Of a stretch of DNA of 14,188 bases, positions 1 to 6,151 are shown piece by piece (position 1 is the stretch's first letter; each line of letters opens with the position of its first letter). This DNA is from an uncultured Oscillospiraceae bacterium (GTDB taxonomy: Bacteria > Bacillota > Clostridia > Oscillospirales > Oscillospiraceae): contig CAKUED010000028.1 of assembly GCA_934646005.1 (NCBI GenBank), positions 1 to 14,188 on the forward strand, written 5' to 3'. Below the pieces are notes generated by a model, which did no database searches, was not told where the DNA came from, and was given only the letters and a program-made list of their open reading frames with translations. Made by a program: the position numbers and the translations under genes.

Positions 1-24
1 TTTTGCGTTTAACCCCCAATAAAC
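1..24. repeat. Partial linker repeat at the left edge
   Basis: These bases match the linker that follows palindromic elements at 137-164, 678-713 and 972-1008 (core: TTTTGCGTTTAACCCCCAA). The window therefore begins inside the repeat array, and a further element probably lies just upstream. Nothing coding is visible here. Confidence 0.7.
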
Positions 25-136
25 GCGTAGGGGAGGGGCTCTGCCCCTCCCGCGCAGCAGGCATTGCTGCTCACAAAAACCCTTCGGTAAATCCGTACTG
101 CCCACCAGCGGGCGGGGTAGAACCCCGCCCCTACGC
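25..136. repeat. 112-bp palindromic element, copy A
   Basis: The element is bounded by a perfect 9-bp terminal inverted repeat (GCGTAGGGG at 25-33, CCCCTACGC at 128-136). It holds three hairpins. Stem I is GGGAGGGGC, loop TCT, GCCCCTCCC (31-51). A small stem pairs AGCAG with CTGCT (56-71). Stem II is GGGCGGGG, loop TAGAA, CCCCGCCC (110-130). Copies B (714-825) and C (861-971) have nearly the same sequence and length. The layout, two GC-rich hairpins in opposite orientation, resembles the REP doublets (BIMEs) that accompany REP-associated transposases. The neighbouring gene is of that family, so mobilisation by it is a reasonable inference that the sequence does not prove. Confidence 0.85.
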
Positions 137-164
137 AAATCTGGCGGATTTTGCGTTTACCCCC
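137..164. repeat. Linker with a small hairpin after copy A
   Basis: The linker reads AAATC, loop TGGCG, GATTT (137-151), then TGCGTTTACCCCC. With the preceding GC it can form a 7-bp stem with one bulged T. The same linker occurs at 678-713 and 972-1008. A version with a compensatory base change occurs at 824-842. Confidence 0.7.
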
Positions 165-181
165 ACAAACTTACGCACCCG

Positions 182-190
182 TGTTATAAT
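182..190 (+). promoter_or_regulatory. Extended -10 promoter of the transposase gene
   Basis: A perfect TATAAT (185-190) is preceded by TG one base upstream (182-183), which makes an extended -10. No convincing -35 hexamer lies 16-18 bases further up, which is common for extended -10 promoters. The start codon is 26 bases downstream. Confidence 0.55.
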
Positions 191-216
191 AAATAAAAAA
201 CGAAAGGGGAATCCTC

Positions 217-663
217 ATGGACCTCCCAAAACGAAAATCGCCTCGCATCCCCGGCTACGATTACGCAACGCCCGGCGAATATTTCGTGACCATCTGCACG
301 GAAAACCGCGCAAAACTCCTCGGCGAGGTCCAAAACGGCAAAATGCTTCTCTCCCCCGTTGGTACGATCTGCAAAGAGGAACTCGACAAATTGCACATCA
401 CCGCCTATACCATTATGCCGAATCATGTGCATCTGGTCATTTCCCTGTCAGAAACTGCCCGCCCACTGGAAAATGTGGTCGGCGCATGGAAATCCATCAC
501 GACCAAACGCATCAACGCCCTCTGTGGCATGCCGGGACGACACATCTGGCAGCGGTCATATCACGACCACGCCATCCGCTGCGATTTCGATCGCACCGAG
601 ATTTTGCGGTATATCGAAGAAAACCCCCTAAAATGGGAATTGGACCGCCTGCATATTGATTGA
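217..663 (+). CDS. REP-associated tyrosine transposase (Y1/HUH, IS200-like)
   Basis: This 148-residue protein belongs to the single-strand DNA transposases of the Y1 (IS200/IS605-like) superfamily, RAYT branch. The metal-binding HUH motif is H70-V71-H72 within MPNHVHLVI. The likely catalytic tyrosine is Y115 in WQRSYHDHAIR. The N-terminal YFVTICTEN (22-30) and the C-terminal YIEENPLKW (132-140) are typical of RAYTs. Proteins of this family nick and rejoin hairpin-forming repeats near their own gene. The start follows a good ribosome binding site (AAAGGGGA, 203-210, 6-base spacing). The gene appears intact and is shorter than many RAYTs. It lies between direct copies of the element end plus linker (128-159 and 669-700), and copies A, B and C flank it. 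There is no accessory tnpB-like gene, as expected for a RAYT. Family assignment is secure; activity is unknown. Confidence 0.9.
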   Translation: MDLPKRKSPRIPGYDYATPGEYFVTICTENRAKLLGEVQNGKMLLSPVGTICKEELDKLHITAYTIMPNHVHLVISLSETARPLENVVGAWKSITTKRINALCGMPGRHIWQRSYHDHAIRCDFDRTEILRYIEENPLKWELDRLHID

Positions 664-668
664 ACGCG

Positions 669-713
669 CCCCTACGCAAATCTGGCGGATTTTGCATTTA
701 ACCCCCAATAAAC
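669..713. repeat. Element end remnant plus linker downstream of the transposase
   Basis: Five bases after the transposase stop, CCCCTACGC (669-677) repeats the right terminus of the 112-bp element. It is followed by the full linker with the AAATC/GATTT mini-hairpin (678-692). The body of the element is absent. This stretch is a direct repeat of 128-163, so the transposase gene is bracketed by matching ends. Confidence 0.75.
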
Positions 714-825
714 GCGTAGGGGAGGGGCTCTGCCCCTCCCGCGCAGCGGGCATTGCCGCTCACAAAAACCCTTCGGCAAATCCGTACTGCCCACCAGCGG
801 GCGGGGTAGAACCCCGCCCCTACGC
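714..825. repeat. 112-bp palindromic element, copy B
   Basis: This copy has the same length and termini as copy A. Stem I spans 720-740 and stem II 799-819. Its central small stem pairs AGCGG (745-749) with CCGCT (756-760), whereas copy A has AGCAG with CTGCT. This A:T to G:C double change keeps the stem intact. Confidence 0.85.
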
Positions 826-860
826 AAACCTATCGGGTTTGCATAAATTTCCAACAAAAC
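824..860. repeat. Variant linker between copies B and C
   Basis: GCAAACC (824-830), loop TATCG, GGTTTGC (836-842) forms a perfect 7-bp hairpin. It replaces the AAATC/GATTT stem of the other linkers and keeps the pairing through a compensatory T:A to C:G change. The remainder (843-860) is AT-richer and diverged. Confidence 0.65.
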
Positions 861-971
861 GCGTAGGGGAGGGGCTTTGCCCCTCCCGCGCAGTAGGCAA
901 CCCGTTTTCAAAAACCCTTCGGCAAATCCGTACTGCCCACCAGCGGGCGGGGTAGAACCCCGCCCCTACGC
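861..971. repeat. 111-bp palindromic element, copy C
   Basis: The termini are the same 9-bp inverted repeats (861-869 and 963-971). Stem I is at 867-887 with loop TTT instead of TCT. Stem II is at 945-965. The segment between the stems has diverged (about 889-912), and the small central stem of copies A and B is lost. Confidence 0.85.
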
Positions 972-1042
972 AAATCTGGCGGATTTTGCGTTTAACCCCC
1001 AACAAACGCGTCGGATTCTGCGTTGCACCGCCAACGGCGCTT
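972..1042. repeat. Linker and truncated element start beside the carbamoyltransferase gene
   Basis: The linker repeat (972-1008) is followed by ACGCGT, the beginning of another element, which then diverges. Reading leftward from the carbamoyltransferase stop at 1043, there is a weak 6-bp GC stem (about 1025-1041) without a T-run. I see no classical terminator for the leftward operon. The hairpins of copies C and B may serve that role. Confidence 0.5.
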
Positions 1043-2059
1043 TTATGCCAACCCCTTTTCCTCCAAAAAACTTTCCAACTCTGCCTGCACCGCCGCGGTT
1101 TCTTCCGCGAGCGGCGCTTTTTTATCCCTTGTGAGCCACACCAGCAGCCCGCGCATGGCGGTCAGGCGGTTGCCCGCCTGCTCCCAGCAGAGCGACGCGG
1201 CGCTGTCGATGACCTCGTCGGTCACGTCCTCGCCGCGCGTGGCGGGCAGGCAGTGCAGGAATTTGCAGCCGAGATTGCCGAGCTGCATCAGCTCGCGGTT
1301 GACCTGATAATCCTGGAACACGCGCACGCGTTCTTCCTTCGGCATTTCGTTTTCATACAGCCCGTACCACACGTCCGTGTAGATGAAATCCGCGCCGCGC
1401 ACCGCCGCGCGGTCGTCGGTTGACTGCCAGCTCCCGCCGCTCTCGCGGCAGTTTTCCTCCCAGATCGCGCGCACGTCCGCGCCGAGCTGGTGCGCCTCCG
1501 GGCCGTAGTGCACAAAGTGCATCCCCAGATGCGTGCAGATCATGCCGAGCGACGCGCACACCTGCGTCCCATCGCCCACGAACACGACCTTGCAGTCCTC
1601 CAGCCGCTTGCCCGCAGGCAGGTTTTCGACGATCGTACACAGGTCGCCGATCTCCTGCGTGGGGTGGTTGTAGTCCGACATGCCGTTCAGCACCGGCACG
1701 CGGCACGCGCGCGCCAGCTCCACGACCGTTTTGTGCTCGATCACGCGCGCCATGACCACATCGACAAGATACGACAGCACCCTGCCCGTGTCGCCGATGG
1801 TCTCATGTCCACCGAGCTGGATCATGCCCGGGCCGAGGTACTGCGCGTGCCCGCCGAGCTGCTCCATCGCCGTCTCGAACGACACGCGCGTGCGCGTGGA
1901 CGACTGCTGAAAGATCATGCCGAGCGTCTTATTTTTGAGCAGCGGCGGGTAATAGCCCCGCGCGATGCACTTTTTGAGCAGCAGCGACAGGTCGATGATG
2001 TCCAGCAGCTCCTGCTTGGAAAAATCCTGCGTGGTGATGAAATCGCGTTTATTTGCCAT
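1043..2059 (-). CDS. ptcA: Putrescine carbamoyltransferase
   Basis: The enzyme catalyses phosphorolysis of N-carbamoylputrescine to putrescine and carbamoyl phosphate, the second step of the agmatine deiminase route; it is cytosolic. The 338-residue protein has the carbamoyl-phosphate site STRTR (54-58), HPTQ (132-135) and HCLPATRGE (269-277). Where ornithine transcarbamylases carry the SMG loop, it has DVWYGLYE (229-236), as I recall for the Enterococcus putrescine enzyme. Overall the sequence strongly resembles that enzyme. Start: ATG at 2059, with GGAGG (complement of 2067-2071) 7 bases upstream. An in-frame ATG at 2128 would overlap the antiporter gene and has no advantage. The gene is last in the operon, 14 bases after the antiporter stop. 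The alternative, ornithine carbamoyltransferase (argF), is unlikely given the loop and the neighbours. This gene is also called aguB. Confidence 0.93.
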   Translation of the reverse strand: MANKRDFITTQDFSKQELLDIIDLSLLLKKCIARGYYPPLLKNKTLGMIFQQSSTRTRVSFETAMEQLGGHAQYLGPGMIQLGGHETIGDTGRVLSYLVDVVMARVIEHKTVVELARACRVPVLNGMSDYNHPTQEIGDLCTIVENLPAGKRLEDCKVVFVGDGTQVCASLGMICTHLGMHFVHYGPEAHQLGADVRAIWEENCRESGGSWQSTDDRAAVRGADFIYTDVWYGLYENEMPKEERVRVFQDYQVNRELMQLGNLGCKFLHCLPATRGEDVTDEVIDSAASLCWEQAGNRLTAMRGLLVWLTRDKKAPLAEETAAVQAELESFLEEKGLA

Positions 2060-2073
2060 AAATACGCCTCCAA

Positions 2074-3438
2074 TTATTCGGCTTTCGCCGGTTTTTCGCG
2101 GTAGAGCCATTCGCCGGTCAGCACGCACAGGAGCGTCCCGACGAGCTTGACGCCGAGGGCGAAATAGTTGCCGCTGCGCGCGTCGTCAAAAAACAGGAAA
2201 AAGATGCCCGTCAGCACGCACAGCGTGCACAGCCCCGCGCACAGCCACACGCCGAATTTGCCGCCCGGCACACGGTAGACGCGCGGCGTCTGCGGGTCTT
2301 TGTAGCGCAGGCGCACCGCTGCCGCGAAGAGAAACAGGTACGGGATGAGGAAAATGACGAACGAGAACGACAAAACGTCCCAGAACACCGCGTTCGCGTC
2401 CGACGAGCCGAAGGCGAAATTGAGCAGCAGCAGCACGGTGGACAAAAGCCCCATGAGGAGGTACAGATTTTTTGCCGTGCCGTATTTTGCGCTGCGTTTG
2501 CCGAGAAAGCGCGAGCGTCGGTCGAGATCCGCCGCGATGAGGCTCTCGTTCGCGCCGAGCGTCCACGAGAGCATATTCGACACCAGCGTCAGGCACGAAA
2601 TGACGACCAGCACGTCCAGAACCGGCTTCTGTGCCGGTCCGAACACCGAGCAGAGCACCGCGAGGGCGTTGTAAAAGCCGTCCATTTCGTCGATGTCGCG
2701 CAGCGCCACCAGCATCCCGAACGTGCCGAGCAGGTACAAAAATGTGATGACCGCGCCCGCCAAAATCGTCATGCGCGGGACGGTCTTGCCGGGGTTTTCG
2801 ATCTTGCTGCCGATCGAGCCGATCAGCTCAAAGCCGAGCAGATTATACGCGATGACCGCTACGCCGGACGATAAATTTCCCAGCGAGCCGATCATAAGAT
2901 CCTGCGCCCGGAACGAGTGCGCCGAGCCGTACCGCACGAAATACACCGCGCCGAGCACGCCGAACAGCAGCAGGATCGCCATTTTCGCATACGACGCGAT
3001 CGCCGTCACCGTGACCGACAGCTCCACGCCGCGGATACCGATGCCCACGATCACCCAGCACATCGCCACGGCGATGCCCGCCATCACCAGCGGCGGCGCG
3101 GCGGGGAAGAACGAATAGCTCAGCCACCACGCGAACGTCACGAACACCGCCGGCATCCAGAACGCGACATTGATCCAGTAAAACCAGCCGGTCTGCACGC
3201 CCAGATGCTCGCCGAACGCGCGCGTGACCCATGAGGTGATGCCGCCGTCGTCGGGGTAGGTGCTGCCAAGCTCTGCCGACAGCAGCCCATACGGTATGAA
3301 AAAGAGCACCGCCATCACCACCCACATCGTGAGCGACGGCGTGCCGAAGCGCGCGGGCGCGGCGGCGAGCGAGTCGAGCACGAGCACGCTGCAAATGGTG
3401 AACAGCACGCATTTTACAAAGCTGACTTTTTTCTCCAT
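2074..3438 (-). CDS. aguD: APC-family agmatine/putrescine antiporter
   Basis: This 454-residue integral membrane protein of the amino acid-polyamine-organocation family has about 12 hydrophobic segments. The N-terminal region has the APC-type segment [18 protein letters not shown] followed by TSWVTRAFG, and the tail is short and charged. In this position it would bring agmatine in and export putrescine, which makes the pathway self-sustaining. Substrate specificity rests on context, because the flanking genes make agmatine deiminase and putrescine carbamoyltransferase; the sequence alone would also fit other amino acid or polyamine permeases. The start has a ribosome binding site GAGGT (complement of 3445-3449) that overlaps the stop codon of the deiminase gene, so the two are probably translationally coupled. 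Confidence 0.82.
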   Translation of the reverse strand: MEKKVSFVKCVLFTICSVLVLDSLAAAPARFGTPSLTMWVVMAVLFFIPYGLLSAELGSTYPDDGGITSWVTRAFGEHLGVQTGWFYWINVAFWMPAVFVTFAWWLSYSFFPAAPPLVMAGIAVAMCWVIVGIGIRGVELSVTVTAIASYAKMAILLLFGVLGAVYFVRYGSAHSFRAQDLMIGSLGNLSSGVAVIAYNLLGFELIGSIGSKIENPGKTVPRMTILAGAVITFLYLLGTFGMLVALRDIDEMDGFYNALAVLCSVFGPAQKPVLDVLVVISCLTLVSNMLSWTLGANESLIAADLDRRSRFLGKRSAKYGTAKNLYLLMGLLSTVLLLLNFAFGSSDANAVFWDVLSFSFVIFLIPYLFLFAAAVRLRYKDPQTPRVYRVPGGKFGVWLCAGLCTLCVLTGIFFLFFDDARSGNYFALGVKLVGTLLCVLTGEWLYREKPAKAE

Positions 3439-3447
3439 CGCTCTACC

Positions 3448-4545
3448 TCACGCGCGCGGGAGCTGCTGCGTGATGCAGTGGATGTTGCCGCCGCCGTAGG
3501 CGATCTCGCGCGTGGAGACGCCCACGACCCTGCGCTCCGGGAACATCGCCTGCACCTGCGAGAGCGCGAGCGCGTCGTTTTCATCGTCATACTGCGGCAC
3601 GATCACGCCGCCGTTCACGATCAAAAAGTTCATATACGACGCGATGGCGACCTCGCCGCTTTCGCGCGGGATGCTGCCCGCCACGCGGTCGATGGTGTCC
3701 GCGCCGTGCAGCAAGCACGGCTTTTTCGTCAGGCACAGCTTGTGGACCTTCAGCGCGCGCCCCTTTGCGTCCGTCATGCGCGTCAGCGCGTCATATGCCG
3801 CGCGCGCCTGTTCGTAAAACGGGTGGTTTTTGTCGTCCGTCCAGATGCACGCAACCTCGCCGGGGCGGATGAAGCACGCCACGTCGTCAATGTGCCCGTT
3901 CGTCTCGTCGGGATCGATGCCGTCCTTCAGCCACAGCACCTTTTCGCAGCCGAGGTACGCGCAGAGCATTTTTTCAATGGCGTGCTTGTCAAGCTCGGGG
4001 TTGCGCCCCGGCGAGAGCAGGCACATCTCCGTCGTGAGCACCGTGCCCTCGCCGTCCACATGAATAGAGCCGCCCTCCAGGACGAAGCCGTCCGTGCGGT
4101 AGGAATCGGTGTTTGTCAGCTCGCAGATCTTCTGCGCGACGCGGTCGTCGTTCGCCCACGGGAAGTACAGCCCGTCGTACAGTCCGCCCCAGGCGTTAAA
4201 GCGCCAGTCGGCGGCGCGGCGGCCGCCCTTGGCGTCGATGAGGAACGTCGGTCCGCAGTCGCGCACCCACGCGTCATCCGTCGTGCACTCTACCACGCGC
4301 ACCGCCTCCGGCAGCCGCGCCCGCGCGTTTTCAAACTGCGCGTTCGACACGAGCATCGTCACCGGCTCAAACTGCGCGATCGCCGCCGCCACCGCGCAGA
4401 ACGCCGACTGCGCGGGCTTTGCGCCGTCGCGCCAGTTGTCCGGGCGCTCGGGCCAGATCATAAACACGCCGTCCTGCGGCGCGAACTCCGCCGGCATAAA
4501 ATAGCCGTCGCGGACCGGCGTGGAATCCAGAATACGTTTTGCCAT
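3448..4545 (-). CDS. aguA: Agmatine deiminase
   Basis: The enzyme hydrolyses agmatine to N-carbamoylputrescine and ammonia. The 365-residue length is typical of the peptidyl-arginine deiminase-like family. Visible family motifs are WVRDCGPTF (93-101), LEGGSIHVDGEGT (156-168), ETNGHIDD (214-221, with catalytic-type His218 and Asp220) and YGGGNIHCITQQLP (350-363). Cys357 is the nucleophile. Start: ATG at 4545, preceded by an AAAGGA ribosome binding site. It is the first gene of the leftward three-gene operon and is divergent from the IclR regulator. The same enzymes occur in the agu operon of lactic acid bacteria in a different gene order, with a carbamate kinase gene that is missing here. Confidence 0.96.
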   Translation of the reverse strand: MAKRILDSTPVRDGYFMPAEFAPQDGVFMIWPERPDNWRDGAKPAQSAFCAVAAAIAQFEPVTMLVSNAQFENARARLPEAVRVVECTTDDAWVRDCGPTFLIDAKGGRRAADWRFNAWGGLYDGLYFPWANDDRVAQKICELTNTDSYRTDGFVLEGGSIHVDGEGTVLTTEMCLLSPGRNPELDKHAIEKMLCAYLGCEKVLWLKDGIDPDETNGHIDDVACFIRPGEVACIWTDDKNHPFYEQARAAYDALTRMTDAKGRALKVHKLCLTKKPCLLHGADTIDRVAGSIPRESGEVAIASYMNFLIVNGGVIVPQYDDENDALALSQVQAMFPERRVVGVSTREIAYGGGNIHCITQQLPRA

Positions 4546-4623
4546 GATCGCAAGTCCTTTCGTTACAAAATGCGGTACTACTATGCCCCAATGCGTGCAA
4601 AACTATCCCGCCGTGCGCGATGG

Positions 4624-4686
4624 GCGAATTTGCGCGAATGCGTTTCGCTGATGGCGAAATTTTTCTTGCGAAGGCGCGAAAAATTT
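4624..4686. promoter_or_regulatory. Candidate operator array with phased GCGAA half-sites
   Basis: Six GCGAA/TTCGC half-sites lie in 57 bases, starting at 4624, 4634, 4644 (inverted), 4654, 4668 and 4676. The first four are spaced by exactly 10 bp, one helical turn. They form a 15-bp dyad (GCGAA-TGCGT-TTCGC, 4634-4648) and a 17-bp dyad (TTTCGC-TGATG-GCGAAA, 4643-4659). A further 9-bp perfect inverted repeat (AAATTTTTC at 4657-4665, GAAAAATTT at 4678-4686) encloses the -35 of the regulator promoter. This is a plausible binding region for the adjacent IclR-type protein, giving autorepression and control of the agmatine operon. I saw no clear promoter for the leftward operon. Confidence 0.55.
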
Positions 4687-4694
4687 GGTATACT
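4666..4694 (+). promoter_or_regulatory. Sigma-A-type promoter of the IclR regulator gene
   Basis: TTGCGA (4666-4671), a 17-base spacer, then TATACT (4689-4694). Transcription would start near 4701, about 22 bases before the start codon. The -35 sits within the loop of a 9-bp inverted repeat, which favours autoregulation. Confidence 0.65.
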
Positions 4695-4722
4695 GACAAA
4701 AAAGCGAGAGGGGCGTGCGGCA

Positions 4723-5484
4723 ATGCCGGAGGTAGAAGGGAAAACAATCCATTCGGTCGAAAAGGCGGTGCGCCTGCTGGATCTGCTGACCGAAACGGGG
4801 CATCCGATGGCGCTGACGGAGCTGCACCGGCAGCTCGGCTGGCCGAAGAGCACCATCCACGGGCTGCTCACGACCATGCGTGCCGGCGGTCTGATCGAGC
4901 AGGGCAACGACGGGCGCTACTGGCTGGGCATCCGGCTGTTTGAATACGGCAGCGCGGTGTCAAACGCGTGGAACATCGCCGCGCTCGCGCGCCCGTATAT
5001 GCAGGAGGCGTGCCGCGTGCTGGGCGAGTCGGTGTTTTTGTCGGTGCTCGACCGCGGCGCGGTCGTCACGCTCGCCGAGGAGGAGAGCCGCGACAGCCTG
5101 CGCGTCGTGTCCGAGGTCGGCGCGCGCCTGCCCATCCACTGCACGTCGCAGGGGAAGCTGTTTCTGGCGAACCTGACCGCGTCGGAGACGCGGCACATCC
5201 TGCGCACGAACGAGCTGACGGCGTTCACGCCTAACACGTTCACGCACGCCGAGCAGCTCCTGCCGGAGCTGGAGCAAATTCGCCAACAGGGCTACGCGCT
5301 GGAAAACGGCGAGTATAAGCTGGGGCTGCGGTCGGTGTCCGTCCCGGTGCGGGACGTGAGCGGACGCGTCGCCTACGCCGTCGGCTGCGTCGGGCTTCTG
5401 CCGCAGGAGCGGCTGCTGCCGTCCGTCGCCGCGCTGGATACTGCTGCGCAGAATATCAGCCGCGCCATCGGCTATCGAAGATAA
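4723..5484 (+). CDS. IclR-family transcriptional regulator
   Basis: This is a 253-residue DNA-binding protein. The N-terminal winged helix-turn-helix covers about residues 7-70 (SVEKAVRLLDLL, then LTELHRQLGWPKSTIHGLL with the recognition helix around 41-50). The C-terminal IclR effector domain follows (about 83-250), with the family signatures TSQGKLFLA (141-149) and GEYKLGLRSVSVPV (196-209). Proteins of this family act as dimers or tetramers that respond to small metabolites. The gene is divergent from the agmatine operon, so agmatine or a pathway intermediate is the likely effector; that is inference. The reading frame stays open far upstream, but that part lies opposite the deiminase gene. 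The ATG at 4723 follows the promoter and a GAGAGGGG ribosome binding site (4706-4713). Known agu operons of lactic acid bacteria use a LuxR-type regulator instead. Confidence 0.9.
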   Translation: MPEVEGKTIHSVEKAVRLLDLLTETGHPMALTELHRQLGWPKSTIHGLLTTMRAGGLIEQGNDGRYWLGIRLFEYGSAVSNAWNIAALARPYMQEACRVLGESVFLSVLDRGAVVTLAEEESRDSLRVVSEVGARLPIHCTSQGKLFLANLTASETRHILRTNELTAFTPNTFTHAEQLLPELEQIRQQGYALENGEYKLGLRSVSVPVRDVSGRVAYAVGCVGLLPQERLLPSVAALDTAAQNISRAIGYRR

Positions 5485-5492
5485 AATAAAGT

Positions 5493-5532
5493 GCGCCCGC
5501 CGGGGAATTTCCCCGGCGGGCGCTTGGTTTTT
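5493..5532 (+). terminator. Rho-independent terminator of the IclR gene
   Basis: A perfect 13-bp GC-rich stem (5493-5505 with 5511-5523, loop AATTT) begins 8 bases after the stop and is followed by TTGGTTTTTTGG. It isolates the regulator from the repeat element downstream. Confidence 0.9.
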
Positions 5533-5542
5533 GGCTGTTTCA

Positions 5543-6032
5543 CGTTTCGTCGTAACGTAGGGACGGGGCAGGATAGGTAAGAAGTAATTATTCGCCGTAG
5601 GGGCGGGGTTCTACCCCGCCCGCGCGGTATGCAATTGCAAAAACGTACAACGAACGGCAACCTCGTATAACGTCCGTAGGGGTCGATGCCGCGCTCTCCC
5701 CGGCAGAATGCAATTGCAAAATTGCACAATGTTCAGCGACCTCGTAACATCCTTGTAGGGGCGGACGACCCTGTCCGCCCGTGGGGCAATTGCGAGTTTG
5801 CAGTAGCGTTTCATAAAAACGGACGTGCCCCATACGGGTCGATGTGGGCATCGACCCCTACAAATGTTTTACGGGTTCGCCGATGGTACATTCGTTTTTG
5901 CAGGTGCGTCCTGCCGGGCGGACAGAGGCGTCCGCCCCTACAAGGGTGCGCGCGGATTCGCATGGTGCGAACAAATTTGCTGCATTGTACCGGCGGGAGG
6001 GGCAAGCCCCTCCCCTACGTTACGACGAAACG
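5543..6032. repeat. 490-bp non-coding element with 20-bp terminal inverted repeats and opposed hairpin units
   Basis: Perfect 20-bp inverted repeats bound the element (5543-5562, beginning CGTTTCGTCG, and 6013-6032, ending CGACGAAACG). Inside, GTAGGGG-headed units start at 5597, 5676 and 5755 (79-bp steps). Inverted units end in CCCCTAC at 5861, 5941 and 6018 (steps of 80 and 77). Each intact unit opens with a hairpin: 5601-5621, 5759-5780, 5836-5857, 5916-5937 and 5995-6014. The hairpin is followed by a less GC-rich tail; GCAATTGC recurs at 5631, 5710 and 5786. The unit at 5676 has lost most of its stem, and a truncated unit sits at 5557-5596. No credible gene lies inside. It resembles a MITE or composite REP array. 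No target-site duplication is visible. Confidence 0.8.
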
Positions 6033-6046
6033 CGGCAGCAGCTCAA

Positions 6047-6107
6047 AACGTACCACCCTTCCCCTCATCAGTCGGCTTCGCCGACAGCTTCCCCCCAGGG
6101 GGAAGCC
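6047..6107. repeat. Second type of hairpin repeat
   Basis: Two adjacent hairpins: GTCGGC, loop TTC, GCCGAC (6071-6085), and GCTTCCCCC paired with GGGGGAAGC (6087-6106). The text around them (CTCATCAGTCGGCTTCGCCG) matches a repeat I associate with intergenic regions of gut Clostridia. This is recognition from memory and was not searched. It is unrelated to the GTAGGGG units. Confidence 0.5.
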
Positions 6108-6120
6108 ATGGATAGTGCAA

Positions 6121-6146
6121 CCCCCGCCCGCATTTGCGGGCGGGGG
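6121..6146 (-). terminator. Terminator-like hairpin after the cysteine desulfurase gene
   Basis: A perfect 11-bp stem CCCCCGCCCGC/GCGGGCGGGGG with loop ATTT lies 5 bases beyond the desulfurase stop. Read leftward the T-run is poor; read rightward it is followed by TCGTTTTA. It is the best candidate end for the long leftward operon. Confidence 0.6.
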
Positions 6147-6151
6147 TCGTT

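Noticed and set aside
3..659. A plus-strand frame covering the left repeat and the transposase gene
   Set aside because: It runs through the palindromic repeat and reads the transposase gene in the wrong frame; no ribosome binding site or domain supports it.
25..971. Regularly recurring repeats as a possible CRISPR array
   Set aside because: The repeats are ~112 bp palindromes with terminal inverted repeats, not 25-40-bp units separated by unique spacers, and no cas gene is near.
2060..2128. A longer start for the carbamoyltransferase (ATG at 2128)
   Set aside because: It would overlap the antiporter gene by 55 bases. The family alignment begins at [10 protein letters not shown], and a GGAGG site precedes the ATG at 2059.
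4546..4620. A sigma-A promoter for the agmatine operon
   Set aside because: Possible -10-like words (GATAGT, CATAGT) lack a properly spaced -35, so none is listed; the promoter must lie here but I cannot place it.
3478..4722. A long N-terminal extension of the IclR-type regulator
   Set aside because: That frame lies opposite the agmatine deiminase gene, is arginine-rich as expected for a shadow, and the promoter and ribosome binding site sit just before the ATG at 4723.
5597..5834. 79-bp tandem units as a CRISPR array or minisatellite gene
   Set aside because: The units are diverged, carry hairpins, reverse orientation in the second half, and have no constant repeat with unique spacers or conserved reading frame.
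5543..6032. Small genes inside the 490-bp element
   Set aside because: All frames are short, consist of translated repeat units, and lack ribosome binding sites and family similarity.
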